Shown piece after piece: positions 55,600-64,000 of a stretch of DNA of 64,000 nucleotides (positions are counted from its first letter, which is position 1; every line of letters starts with the position of its first letter). The notes beneath the pieces are model-generated. The model had not been told where the DNA came from. It searched no databases and worked only from the letters and a program-made list of their open reading frames with translations. The translations under genes and the position numbers were made by a program. This DNA is from Saccharum officinarum (lineage: Eukaryota; Streptophyta; Magnoliopsida; Poales; Poaceae): assembly GCA_020631735.1 (NCBI GenBank), contig CM036199.1, positions 23,911,553-23,975,552 on the forward strand. Direction: 5' to 3'.

Positions 55600-56684
55600 G
55601 GTGTGTGCCTCCTCGGCCCGTTCGACAACCAGGGCAGCACTGACAACCTGTGATGTCGCTGCGACATAGAGTAGGAGTGGTTCCCCGGGGTCGGAGGGAC
55701 GAGGATCGGTGAGCTAGAGAGGGTGGCTTTCAGTTTTGTGAGAGCCTCCTCAGCCTCGAGGTTCCAGGAAAAATGGTCCGATTTCCTCAAGAGACGGTAC
55801 AGAGGGAGTGCTTTTTCGCCGAGGCGCGAAATGAAACGGCTGAGTGCCGCCAAGCAACCTGTGACTCTCTGTACGCCCTTGAGATCTCGGATGGGGCCCA
55901 TTTTGGTGATTGCAGAGATTTTTTCAGGGTTGGCCTCGATGCCACGTTTAGATACGATAAACCCTAAAAGCATACCTCGTGGGACGCCGAATACACATTT
56001 TTCTGGATTGAGTTTGATGTTTTTTGCTCTGAGGCACTTGAATGCAACGTCGAGGTCGCTGACCAGGTCGCCGGCACGTTGGGTTTTGACCACGATGTCG
56101 TCGACGTAAGCCTCGACGGTCGACCCAATGTGCCCCCCAAAAACATGTTGCATGCATCGCTGGTACGTTGCCCCCGCGTTCCGGAGACCGAAGGGCATCG
56201 TAACGTAGCAATACATGCCGAATGGGGTGATGAATGAAGTCGCGAGCTGGTCGGACTCCTTCATTTTGATTTGGTGGTAGCCGGAGTATGCATCTAAGAA
56301 TGAGAGAGTTTCACATCCCGCGGTGGAATCAACGATTTGATCAATGCGTGGCAAAGGAAGGGAACTTTCGGACATGCTTTATTTTAAACCAGTATAGTCT
56401 ACGCACATCCTCCATTTCCCACTCTTTTTTCTAACTAAGACAGGATTAGCTAGCCACTCGGGATGATGAACCTCCTTGATGAACCCGGCCTCCAGCAGTT
56501 TGTGTACCTCCTCGCCGATGATCCTGCGCTTCTCCTCGTCGAAGCGGCGCAGGCGTTGCTTCACCGGTTTGGCTCCGGCCCGGATCTCCAAGGCGTGCTC
56601 GGCGACTTCCCTGGGTATGCCCGGCATATCCGAGGGACTCCACGCAAAGATGTCGACGTTTGCGCGGAGAAAGTCGACGAGCAC
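55500..56684 (-). pseudogene. gypsy-2 reverse transcriptase (interrupted)
   Basis: Frame 56684-56379 gives FAWSPSDMPGIPREVAEHAL and KSGKWRMCVDYTGLK and then a stop. Frame 56375-55500 continues with LPRIDQIVDSTAGCETLSFL, DAYSGYHQI, FGLRNAGATYQR and the catalytic AYVDDIVVKT, then shifts after GNHS near 55690. A single change separates the first two frames. All polymerase motifs are present, so the enzyme is recently lost or merely mis-sequenced. Confidence 0.9.
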
Positions 56685-56690
56685 TGCTTC

Positions 56691-57590
56691 CTATTTAGGA
56701 CCGAGGGTGGCGCTGACGCTCAGCGCCCTCCCCTTGGGATCAGCGGGGTCGAGGGGTACGAGCTTGACGTCTTCGGCGGACTCGAAGCTGCCGGCATGGC
56801 GTTTTGGGTCGGGGATCGCATTGGCTAGACCGTCGAGGTCTGCGGCCAAGATCGCTGACCCAAAAACAGCCTCGCCGTGCTCGACGCACTCGACGTCGCA
56901 CTCGTAAGCATGTTCAAACGAGGGCCCTACAGTGATGACACCGTTTGGGCCAGGCATTTTGAGCTTGAGGTAGGTGTAGTTCGGGATCGCCATGAACTTG
57001 GCGTAGCATGGGCGTCCCAGGATAGCGTGGTACGTCCCACGGAATCCGACCACTTCGAAAGTGAGAGTTTCCTTTCGGAAGTTCGCCGGCGTGCCAAAGC
57101 AAACAGGCAGATCGACCCGCCCGAGGGGTTCCGCCCGTTTCCCTGGCACGACTCCGTGGAAGCCCCCGACGCTAGGCTGGAGGCGCGCTCTGTCGACCCC
57201 CAAGAGGTCGAGGGTCTGAGAATAGATAATGTTGAGGCTGCTTCCGCCGTCCATGAGCACTTTGGTGAGGCGTGTGTTGGCGATGACGGGGTCAACGACG
57301 AGTGGATAGACCCCCGGGTTGGGGACGTAGTCTGGGTGGTCATCACGGTCGAAAGTGATGGCCACCGCAGACCAATCAAGGAAGCGGGGTACTGCCGTCT
57401 GTACGGAGAAGACCTCGCGCCGTTCTCGCTTGCGCTGACGCGCGGAGAGGCAGGTCGAGGGTCCTCCGTAGATCATATAGCAGTCGCGGATCTCGGGAAA
57501 TTCCCCGTCCTTGTCGTCACCCTTAGGGTCCTCCCCCTTGTCGTCCTTCTTAGCGCCGCACCCCCGAAGTACCTGCGCAGCATGTGACAA
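56691..57590 (-). CDS. gypsy-2 aspartic protease region
   Basis: 300-codon frame. The active site is VLMDGGSSLNIIYSQTLDLL with the flap-side FRGTYHAILGRPCYAKFM, typical of Tat-type gypsy protease. It matures Gag and Pol. The following RT frame starts 6 bp further on with an intervening stop (TAG). Confidence 0.88.
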   Translation of the reverse strand: MSHAAQVLRGCGAKKDDKGEDPKGDDKDGEFPEIRDCYMIYGGPSTCLSARQRKRERREVFSVQTAVPRFLDWSAVAITFDRDDHPDYVPNPGVYPLVVDPVIANTRLTKVLMDGGSSLNIIYSQTLDLLGVDRARLQPSVGGFHGVVPGKRAEPLGRVDLPVCFGTPANFRKETLTFEVVGFRGTYHAILGRPCYAKFMAIPNYTYLKLKMPGPNGVITVGPSFEHAYECDVECVEHGEAVFGSAILAADLDGLANAIPDPKRHAGSFESAEDVKLVPLDPADPKGRALSVSATLGPK

Positions 57591-59836
57591 TCCTCGAGGT
57601 TATGGTTAGTGAGTCCTTTGTGGTAGGGACACGGCTCTTTGAGCATTTTGTCGAAGACGCCCCCACCGGGGGGGCCTCGAGGTTTCTTGTGCTCGGTAGC
57701 AGCGACGAGCTCGTCGGCCGGGGCCTCGAGCTTGCCCTGCTGGCCTTTCTTCTTCTTGCGGTTGTTTCTCTTGGGGCCTCGGGTGGAACTCGCGGGGTCG
57801 TCGACCTTCTGCTCCTCCCTTGCCGGCTCGCCGCCAAAGATCGCACCAACCGCCTCCTCGCCGGAGGCGAAGTTGGTGACGATGTCCATCAATCCGTTGG
57901 CAGTGAGCGGGGTGTTACGGCCCAACTCCGGACCAACTCCTTACAGGTGGTACCGGAGAGGAAGGCCGTAATCACGTCGGAGTCGGTGATGTTGGGGAGC
58001 TCGGTGCGCTGCCGGGAGAAGCGCCGGATGTAGTCCCGGAGGGACTCATCTGGTTTCTGCTTGCAGCTCCGGAGGTCCCACGAGTTGCGGGGCGCATGTA
58101 GGTTCCCTTGAAATTTCCTTCGAACACCCTCACGAGATCGTCCCAGTCGTGGATCTGCCAAGGTGGGAGATCCTCGAGCCAGGCTCGGGCGGTGTCGGAG
58201 AGGAACAGGGGGAGTTGTCGAATGATGGCCCGGTCATCGGTGGCCCCGCCCAACTGACACGCCAAGCGGAAATCGGCGAGCCAAAGTTCGGGTTTGGTCT
58301 CGCCGTTATACTTGGTGAGAGTCGTGGGGGGACGGAACCGAGCCGGGGGTACCGTCTCACGGATAGCCCTACTGAACACCCGAGGGCCTGGAGGTTCGGG
58401 TGAAGGGCTACGGTCTTCCGAGCTGTCGTATCGTCCGCCCCTGTGGACGTGGTAGCCTCGAGCCACACCGTCACCGTGTTTGCGTGTGCGACGCTCGACG
58501 ATGTTGCCACGGGTGTCTCGAGGCTCGCGGTCGTTGGCGATGGGCTCAGGGGCAGGTGCTGCCCGGTTTCGCCGGGCAGGCTCGGGATGAACCGAGGCTT
58601 CCCTCTCCTGTCGGGAAGGCTCGAGGGTCCGTCCGAGGCTGCTTCGCGCCGCCTCGAGGCGGAGCTCTCGGCCTGCTGCATGGCGGCAGTCTCGAGGAGC
58701 CCTCGGATTTCGTCTCGAGCCCGACGGGCGTCAGGGTTTGACGGCTCGGGCATATTGCGCAGGAGCATGGCAGCGGCAACAACGTTTTGGCTGGCTCGAG
58801 CGAAAACCGGGGGGTCGACCGCCCGGTCCTCGTCGATGCGACGGTTGACGTCGCGAGCCTCTCACGAGCTCTCCGCCAAATGCGTGTTCCGCACGCTCAC
58901 GCTCGAGGGTTTGCTGGAGGAGATCCAGGTTTTCGCGTTCCTCGTCAAGCTGGTCCTGCAACTCGCGAATCTGTCCGAGCCGCGCTCCTTGATCCGCAAG
59001 GAACCGAGGCTCGTTTCGCTCGGCAGGAAGCTCGACATGAGGGGGCGTGTGCCTTTCCTCGACCGGCTCTTCGTCCTCTGATTCCGAGGTGCTTTCAACG
59101 TCGATGTTGAAGCACTCACGAGTCGGATCATAGGTGTCGTCGGCCGAGTCGGAGTCAGGTGCGCCAAAGTAGTAGTATGATGGGGGAATATGTGGCCGAT
59201 GCCAACCATCACCGAGGTGGTGACGTGGAGAAGCAGTCACACGGGGTTCTGTTTCCGGTGTCTCCGTAGAGTCCCGATAGTCAGAAACCGGCGTGGACGC
59301 AACGAGGTCCAGAGTGGAGCGTAGATGGTGTCCGGGGAGCTCCTCATAAGCGCTCATGCGAGTGCTCACGGAGGATGCATACACCCGGGCGACCGAGTCT
59401 AGTCCAAACGGGAATGGTGATGGGGAGGTCACTGCCCGTGGCGAGATAGATGCTACGGACAGTGGTGTCTCACCGGACGGGGGAGCGGCGGGATTCCTCG
59501 TCGGCACGCGACCCTCGGCCAGGCTCATCCTTCCCAAATCTTCCAAGGGGAGATCTGGGCTGGCGCCTGTCTGGGGGTGCCGGACCGGGGGATCCCATCG
59601 CCCTCCGTCAGGTAGAGACGGTGGTTGTACCGGGCTCGCCGTCGCCGGGCGGCGCGCGACCGCCTGGAGCGACGGTGCCGGTTGACTGCTCCCCGGGCTG
59701 GGAGAGCTCGTAATCTTCGTCGGTTGGGTGCCTGGGGGAGTAGGACCATGTCGTAGCCAGAGCCGAGCGACATGAACTCCAAACTCCCAAACCAGATCAC
59801 CGTACCCAACGGGATCGGGCGTTCGGGGTTAGCCAT
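57473..59836 (-). pseudogene. gypsy-2 gag (frameshifted)
   Basis: Likely start at ATG 59836 (MANPERPIPLGTVIWF). Frame 59546-58731 has an acidic region and coiled coil (IRELQDQLDEERENLDLL). Frame 58466-57972 has the capsid-like KYNGETKPELWLADFRLAC and DTARAWLEDLPP. Frame 58161-57889 continues with LRDYIRRFSRQRTELPNI. Frame 57925-57473 has a basic RNKK stretch and the zinc-knuckle-like CPYHKGLTNHNLEDCHML. At least three frame changes break it. Confidence 0.88.
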
Positions 59837-59879
59837 CCAGGAAGAACGGCGACAAAGCGAGGTTTGCACGCAGCGAACC

Positions 59880-59897
59880 CCTACCTGGCGCGCCAAC
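59880..59897 (-). other. gypsy-2 primer binding site
   Basis: On the minus strand directly after the LTR: TGGCGCGCCAGGTAGGGG (offset by 1-2 nt). It shares TGGCGCGC(C/T)AGGTAGGGG with gypsy-1, so both elements use the same priming tRNA. Confidence 0.8.
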
Positions 59898-61046
59898 TGT
59901 CGGTGTTCGGACCAAGGGGGTCCTAAACCAACGAGTAAATGCTGCGTGACTCTTTCCTGGATGGTGATGCAAGGAGAACACACGGGGGTTTATCCTGGTT
60001 CGGGCAAAAGAAGGCCCTACGTCCAGCGGGGAAGGGAGGTTTGTATTTCCTTGCACCGGGGTGCTCGTGTAGGGGTTACAAGCAGGCGAGAGAGGGTGTC
60101 GAGCCCAAGTCTCAAAGAGAAAAAGGGGAAAGGTGATTGCTTGAGATGTTGATCTCTTGCTTTTGTTGCTTGGTCGGGTGGTTGGTTGTTTCGTCTGTCC
60201 GTGATGTTTTCTTGTTCCTCCTCCCCCATGGTCCGCCCCGGCCCGCCTTTTATAGGGCGAGAGGTGGCCAAGTCGAGGGAGGGCTTGAGGTGACGTTTCG
60301 TCGATTCCTGTTGAGTTGACTGTAGCGACGTGGCTTCGGGATGGCCGGATCCCTGGATATCCTGACGCGGTACGGGACAAGAGGGTGAAATGACCCAGAG
60401 TGCCAGGCCATACCGTTCTTCGAGTTAAGTCGAGCGTTGGGGCCGGGTCGAGGCTGGGTCGAGGTCGATGGATAAGGCCGAATCCCCGGTATCGCGGGGG
60501 ACGGACCTTGTCTTATCCTCCCTCGAGGGTGACTGATGGTGAATAGTGCGCGGTATGGTGGATACAGTGACGGCTTTTACCTCCCATCACGGGATGGGCG
60601 GTAAAACAGTGAGATTTGACGTGGGTATTGTTCCTGCGTTGACCCATGCCGTGGCCATGCCGGTCGGTGGTAGTAGGTAACCGCATTGAATGCTATGGCT
60701 TTTGTCCCGGGTAGGTAAAGAAAGGGCGTCGAGGGGCCGGAGTGCGGTCGAGGCGCCCCGTCGAGCGGGCCCTCGTACGAGTCGGAACCGGGGCGCGGTC
60801 GAGGCGCCCCGTCGAGCGGGCCTCGTACGAGTCGGAGCCGGGGCGCGGTCGAGGCACCCGTCGAACGGGCCTCGTACGAGTCGGAGCCGGGGCGCGGTCG
60901 AGGCACCCCGTCGAACGGGCCTCGTACGAGTCGGAGCCGGGGCGCGGTCGAGGCGCCCCGTCGAGCGAGCTATCTTTTCTACTGGTTTCGGTTTTTGTTA
61001 GTGTTTTGGCGATAGCTGTGGTACCCCCGTACTGTTGGTACCGACA
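59898..61046 (-). repeat. gypsy-2 5' LTR (right)
   Basis: 1149 bp; the same sequence as the left LTR except for one substitution (CTTTCACC versus CTTTTACC) and about ten short indels, most in homopolymer runs. Confidence 0.96.
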
Positions 61047-61365
61047 ATATTATTTCAGTCAAAGTATAGCAATGGTCAGCATGATTGAACAATGTTTAAT
61101 CAACTTTCAAAATTTCGCACTTGTATCAACATGTGGATCAATCAAATCAGCCACAAAAGATTTGTGTATACTCATTTCAGTTGAAGCAAATTTTGTCATT
61201 ACAATTACTGGTCAATATATGTTGTAGATTCATTCTAAATTGTTTGCATTACCTTCAGATTTTGTGATGGTACATGAATGATGCATTGTATCTCTGACTT
61301 TTACTTTTTTTCTTGTCATGGTTCAGTTTTGCACAGCATAGAGTTGGTTCTCAATAGTGGCAACC
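61047..61365 (-). other. gypsy-3 internal region, non-coding stretch
   Basis: AT-rich continuation of gypsy-3 after the gypsy-2 insertion. No frame over 60 codons on the minus strand. Confidence 0.5.
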
Positions 61366-61989
61366 TCACATTTCTCTGGCCAAGTTTGGGGGTCTTTTGA
61401 GCAGCACCTCCTCTGAATCTTCTTTATAGACCTGCATGTTGGGAGAAACAACACTAAGAGTAGACATTAGTGGGTTAGTGTTAAAATCATCCGTGCATGC
61501 CTTGCAATAAAGCTCTCTCTTTTTATGTGGTGTATCTCTCACACTCATATTGTGGATACTCTCAATCTCACATTTGGTGGAATCACACAACTCACTTTTG
61601 TTTTCACTCTCACTCAATTTGGCTATGTGGCACTCATTCTCACAAGGGATTTGATGCATAATATTTTCAATGTCTTCTAGAGCAACATATGAATATCTTC
61701 CATCATTCATGATGTAATCGATTGCCATTGGGGTAGTAATGGTGGCAGCAACACCATCAGGTCTATCCTCTTCAAACAATGATGATCTCTCAATTGCTGA
61801 TGTGGATTCATCCCCACTAATATTGCCTTCAATCTGAACTTTCTGTGGCATTGGAACAGCAATAGATGCAACCAAATAATCATCTTTGACCTCTTCCAAA
61901 GATGCCGGACTAGCATTAGTATAAGTGGAATCATGTGCAGCTAATCTTTCCTTCAATAATCTCAACACTCTGTGCATGGGGGAGCACAA
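61366..61989 (-). CDS. Unknown ORF of gypsy-3 (207 aa)
   Basis: Begins MCSPMHRVLRLLKERLAAHD at 61989 and ends before gypsy-2. Acidic, Ser/Glu-rich and without membrane segments; CESESENK- and CKACTDD-like Cys motifs occur late. No known gag, protease or polymerase motif. Located upstream, in element orientation, of the LTR-reading ORF, so both could be parts of one extra protein or of a decayed 3' region. Not recognised. Confidence 0.4.
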   Translation of the reverse strand: MCSPMHRVLRLLKERLAAHDSTYTNASPASLEEVKDDYLVASIAVPMPQKVQIEGNISGDESTSAIERSSLFEEDRPDGVAATITTPMAIDYIMNDGRYSYVALEDIENIMHQIPCENECHIAKLSESENKSELCDSTKCEIESIHNMSVRDTPHKKRELYCKACTDDFNTNPLMSTLSVVSPNMQVYKEDSEEVLLKRPPNLAREM

Positions 61990-62096
61990 AATTTCAGCAC
62001 CACTTCCAATAATTCATCACATAATGCCGCTGGATGGTAACAACACATCTTGACACACATTTGTTGTTGGAACCATGTTGGTTCGAAACTTCAGAT

Positions 62097-62196
62097 NNNN
62101 NNNNNNNNNNNNNNNNNNNNNNNNNNNNNNNNNNNNNNNNNNNNNNNNNNNNNNNNNNNNNNNNNNNNNNNNNNNNNNNNNNNNNNNNNNNNNNNN
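62097..62196. other. Assembly gap of exactly 100 N
   Basis: A run of 100 N, a conventional placeholder for unknown size. Sequence on the two sides is unrelated: gypsy-3 on the left, an LTR-like piece on the right. Confidence 0.98.
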
Positions 62197-62760
62197 CGCC
62201 CGTGCCTCGCCTTGTATATCCTGGAGTCAGGGGAGTACAAATGGTTTAGAGAGGGGGGCAATGAGGAAGTTATGATGCCTTCTGTTGTTCATATATAGGG
62301 TGCCTAGGGCATCAAAGGACAGTTTAGGGCCTCATTACACATGCTGTTATGATGGCGGGTAGGTGCGCGGTGACCCGGCGTAGCTAGTCACCATACGCAG
62401 CACCGCAGGCACGACAGATGCTGTAGATGCATGTGATCTGGTAGGGGGCACATGTCACGGTTTCTACATCCTTAAAGACCGGCAGACCGCTCAGGCCGGG
62501 CCATTGACCGTCTCCTTGTTCGTATAGGAGGCCAGACACCTAGAGGCCATTCACTCGAATAAGTCTGCCCTGTGGCGATCCGAGCGGTCCGCTCCTGACT
62601 CCATTGATCTGAGTGATGATCACTCGGACGGTCCTCCCGATTGACGGGGCAGGGGGCTTGTTCGCCTTGACTTTACACTCTATGTGGAGTGCACCCACGG
62701 GGGTGCCACATTTGGTATTCGGCGGGGCGTGAGAGCGCACCCGCCGGGTCTATACCCCTG
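62197..62760 (-). repeat. LTR-like fragment
   Basis: GC-rich with CCCTATATATGAAC (minus, near 62295-62308) as a possible TATA box and a CCACTGGG-free U3-like G/C stretch upstream. It does not match the gypsy-3 LTR. It contains CGCACCCGCCGGGT-like sequence (62736-62751), also seen in gypsy-2 at 48136. No coding sequence seen. Confidence 0.35.
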
Positions 62761-62822
62761 TGCTTAGTGGTAGGTTTAGGTAATCCATGTTTTAGATACC
62801 TGTCAAGCATCGTACATTCATA

Positions 62823-63215
62823 CTCCCTCCGTCCCAAAAGGATTGCAATTATATTTTTAATGCATCAAACAATTTTAAGTTTAATCAAATCTATATAAAA
62901 AGCAATACTCCCTCCATTCCAAACTACAAAATGTTTTGGCTTTTCTAGGTTTATAATTTTTGCTAACATCGATAAACACTATGTCTAGATACATAATAAA
63001 AAATGTATCTAGAAAAGCCAAAATGTGTTATAATTTAGAATAGTGGAGGGAGTAACATTTATGATACCAAATAAGTACCATTAGATGAATCATGGTATAT
63101 ATATTTTTAATAGTGAACATTTTATTGGAGACATACATGTAGACAGTACTATTTTCTATAAATTTAGTTAAACTTAAGAAAATTTGATTTGGTTCAAATC
63201 TTGAATTGCACTCTA
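62823..63215. mobile_element. Stowaway-type MITE interrupted by another MITE
   Basis: Left end CTCCCTCCGTCCCAAAAGGA after TA; the degenerate right side (CAAATCTTGAATTGCACTC) only partly mirrors it. A complete second Stowaway element (62908-63052) sits inside. Confidence 0.6.
62908..63052. mobile_element. Stowaway-type MITE (145 bp), nested
   Basis: Ends CTCCCTCCATTCCAAACTAC and its inverse (...TTAGAATAGTGGAGGGAG), flanked by TA (62906-62907, 63053-63054). Same family as 3255-3403. Confidence 0.92.
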
Positions 63216-64000
63216 AATGGATATAGCCCGTGCATATATAGCTTGCACTGCTACTGAAAACAAACAGAAAGGGTCAGTGACGCCCATCCTAGACGAGTAC
63301 CATTCTCTCCTCGGTCCGAATTTCTTTCATCTTTTAGGAGCCAGAAACCAAGGTGGCTGTTCCTCTCTAAGAACAAGATCAGAGATACTAAGATATATCA
63401 ATTAGCTAGGATACATCCCATGTCTTGTTCTCGTAGCCTGCATGTAGTATGTAGGACTGCCGCTGCAGCTGCTCCATTCTCCCACACAGCATGACCAGGC
63501 ATGCATGCTCCATGCCCATCATTGTTCTCTTGCTTGCTAATGTGAATGTCCCCAAGGGTCTTACTGTCTTAGTAAATTGTGTATATATATAGTTTAAGCA
63601 CATATACATCATGCATGTCAGAATGCCACTACTTTATATATGCATGCATTACACTTGGAACCTGAGGTAATTCTGTAGATCGCTGCCGGGGAGGGGAATA
63701 GAGAATCCAAGCACAGCAACAAGGACGACCCGGCTACCAGCTATAAACCTAAATGCAAGGCTTGTAGACTTTGCTTGAAGCTTTCAATAGCTCGGCCCGG
63801 CCCAGTCCGGCCTGGCCGGTCTCCATGTGTGCTGCCTCTGCACTGTCCGTTTCACGAAAAGGGAATGGCCATAGCAGACTACAGTCAGCTGGCACTGAGG
63901 CACATTATCACTCGGCTGCCAGGCCCCGGCGGTGCCATACGCATGCATGCATTCGGATGTTAGAAAAGTAGGATCATCTAGGAGTGGATCCAGCGGATAG
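63216..64000. other. Right-end intergenic region
   Basis: No gene recognised. Many GCATGC/TGCATGCA motifs (RY repeats) and a GTATATATATAG tract near 63581 would suit a promoter of a gene beyond the window. Short overlapping plus frames at 63771-63971 have no domain. Confidence 0.4.

Larger units (their letters stand above)
46885..61046 (-). mobile_element. Young Ty3/gypsy retrotransposon, Tat/RIRE2 type (gypsy-2)
   Basis: LTRs at 46885-48038 and 59898-61046, both TGTCGG...CCGACA. The complete gypsy order gag-protease-RT-RNase H-integrase is on the minus strand. An antisense gene is on the plus strand (50571-52764) and a 497-bp tandem array lies next to the 3' LTR. The flanking 5 bp are ATATA and ATATT (four of five match). 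It lies inside the gypsy-3 internal region. I find one substitution between the LTRs by eye; the remaining ~10 differences are indels, mostly 1 bp in homopolymers. Gag and pol each show frameshifts. Confidence 0.96.
44620..62096 (-). mobile_element. Partial Ty3/gypsy-like retroelement hosting gypsy-2 (gypsy-3)
   Basis: A minus-strand 3' LTR (44620-45770), a polypurine tract and an internal region resume beyond gypsy-2 at 61047 and run to the N gap. No gag, RT or integrase of this element lies in the window, so its lineage is not proven. Its 5' part is missing or lies beyond the gap. The five bases left of it are CCATC; the partner cannot be checked. Confidence 0.7.

Overview
This is plant nuclear DNA from a grass, most likely an Andropogoneae species (sorghum, sugarcane or Miscanthus type). 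The evidence is a GC-rich grass-style phenylalanine ammonia-lyase gene, abundant Stowaway and Tourist MITEs, and nested Ty3/gypsy and Ty1/copia retrotransposons. A run of exactly 100 N (62097-62196) marks a scaffold gap.

Only one intact host gene is convincing: a two-exon phenylalanine ammonia-lyase on the minus strand (11647-14577, 703 aa). It has a complete MIO tripeptide, a TATA box and a MYB-type AC element upstream. Residue 123 is His, the residue found in bifunctional Phe/Tyr ammonia-lyases. Its single 819-bp intron carries two Tourist-type MITEs back to back. The other host-gene trace is a decayed ATL-type RING-H2 gene near 39.1-39.6 kb (minus).

Layout. 1-1.4 kb: 3' part of a LINE-like element with an ORF1-like frame and no ORF2. 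1.8-3.4 kb: MITEs. 3.8-7.8 kb: a 4-kb LTR-like element with a perfect 5-bp target duplication. 8.0-9.1 kb: a gypsy-type solo LTR. 10.7-14.8 kb: PAL and its flanks. 15.1-18.5 kb: a 1.6-1.8-kb tandem duplication whose first unit gained two MITEs after duplicating, with intact empty sites in the second unit. 19.1-20.4 kb: two inverted copies of one repeat family. 22.8-36.7 kb: an old Tat/RIRE2-type gypsy element (gag-pol on minus, an antisense extra ORF on plus), itself split by a copia-type solo LTR. 37-40 kb: MITE-like sequence and the RING pseudogene. 40.6-44.6 kb: a degraded copia element (minus) split by another LTR. 44.6-62.1 kb: a gypsy element of unknown lineage (minus) split by a very young Tat/RIRE2-type gypsy (46885-61046). 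62.2-64 kb: an LTR-like fragment and nested Stowaway MITEs.

The two Tat-type elements share one plan: LTR, a TGGCGCGC-type primer binding site, gag, protease, RT, RNase H and integrase on the minus strand. A tail-to-tail antisense gene on the plus strand resembles the plant 'putative gypsy type transposon' family, has GT-AG introns and, in the young copy, its own TATA box. Tandem repeats lie next to the 3' LTR. The young copy has nearly identical LTRs that differ mostly by 1-bp indels, so some of its frameshifts may be sequencing or assembly errors. Coordinates of non-coding features were set by eye and may be off by a few bases.
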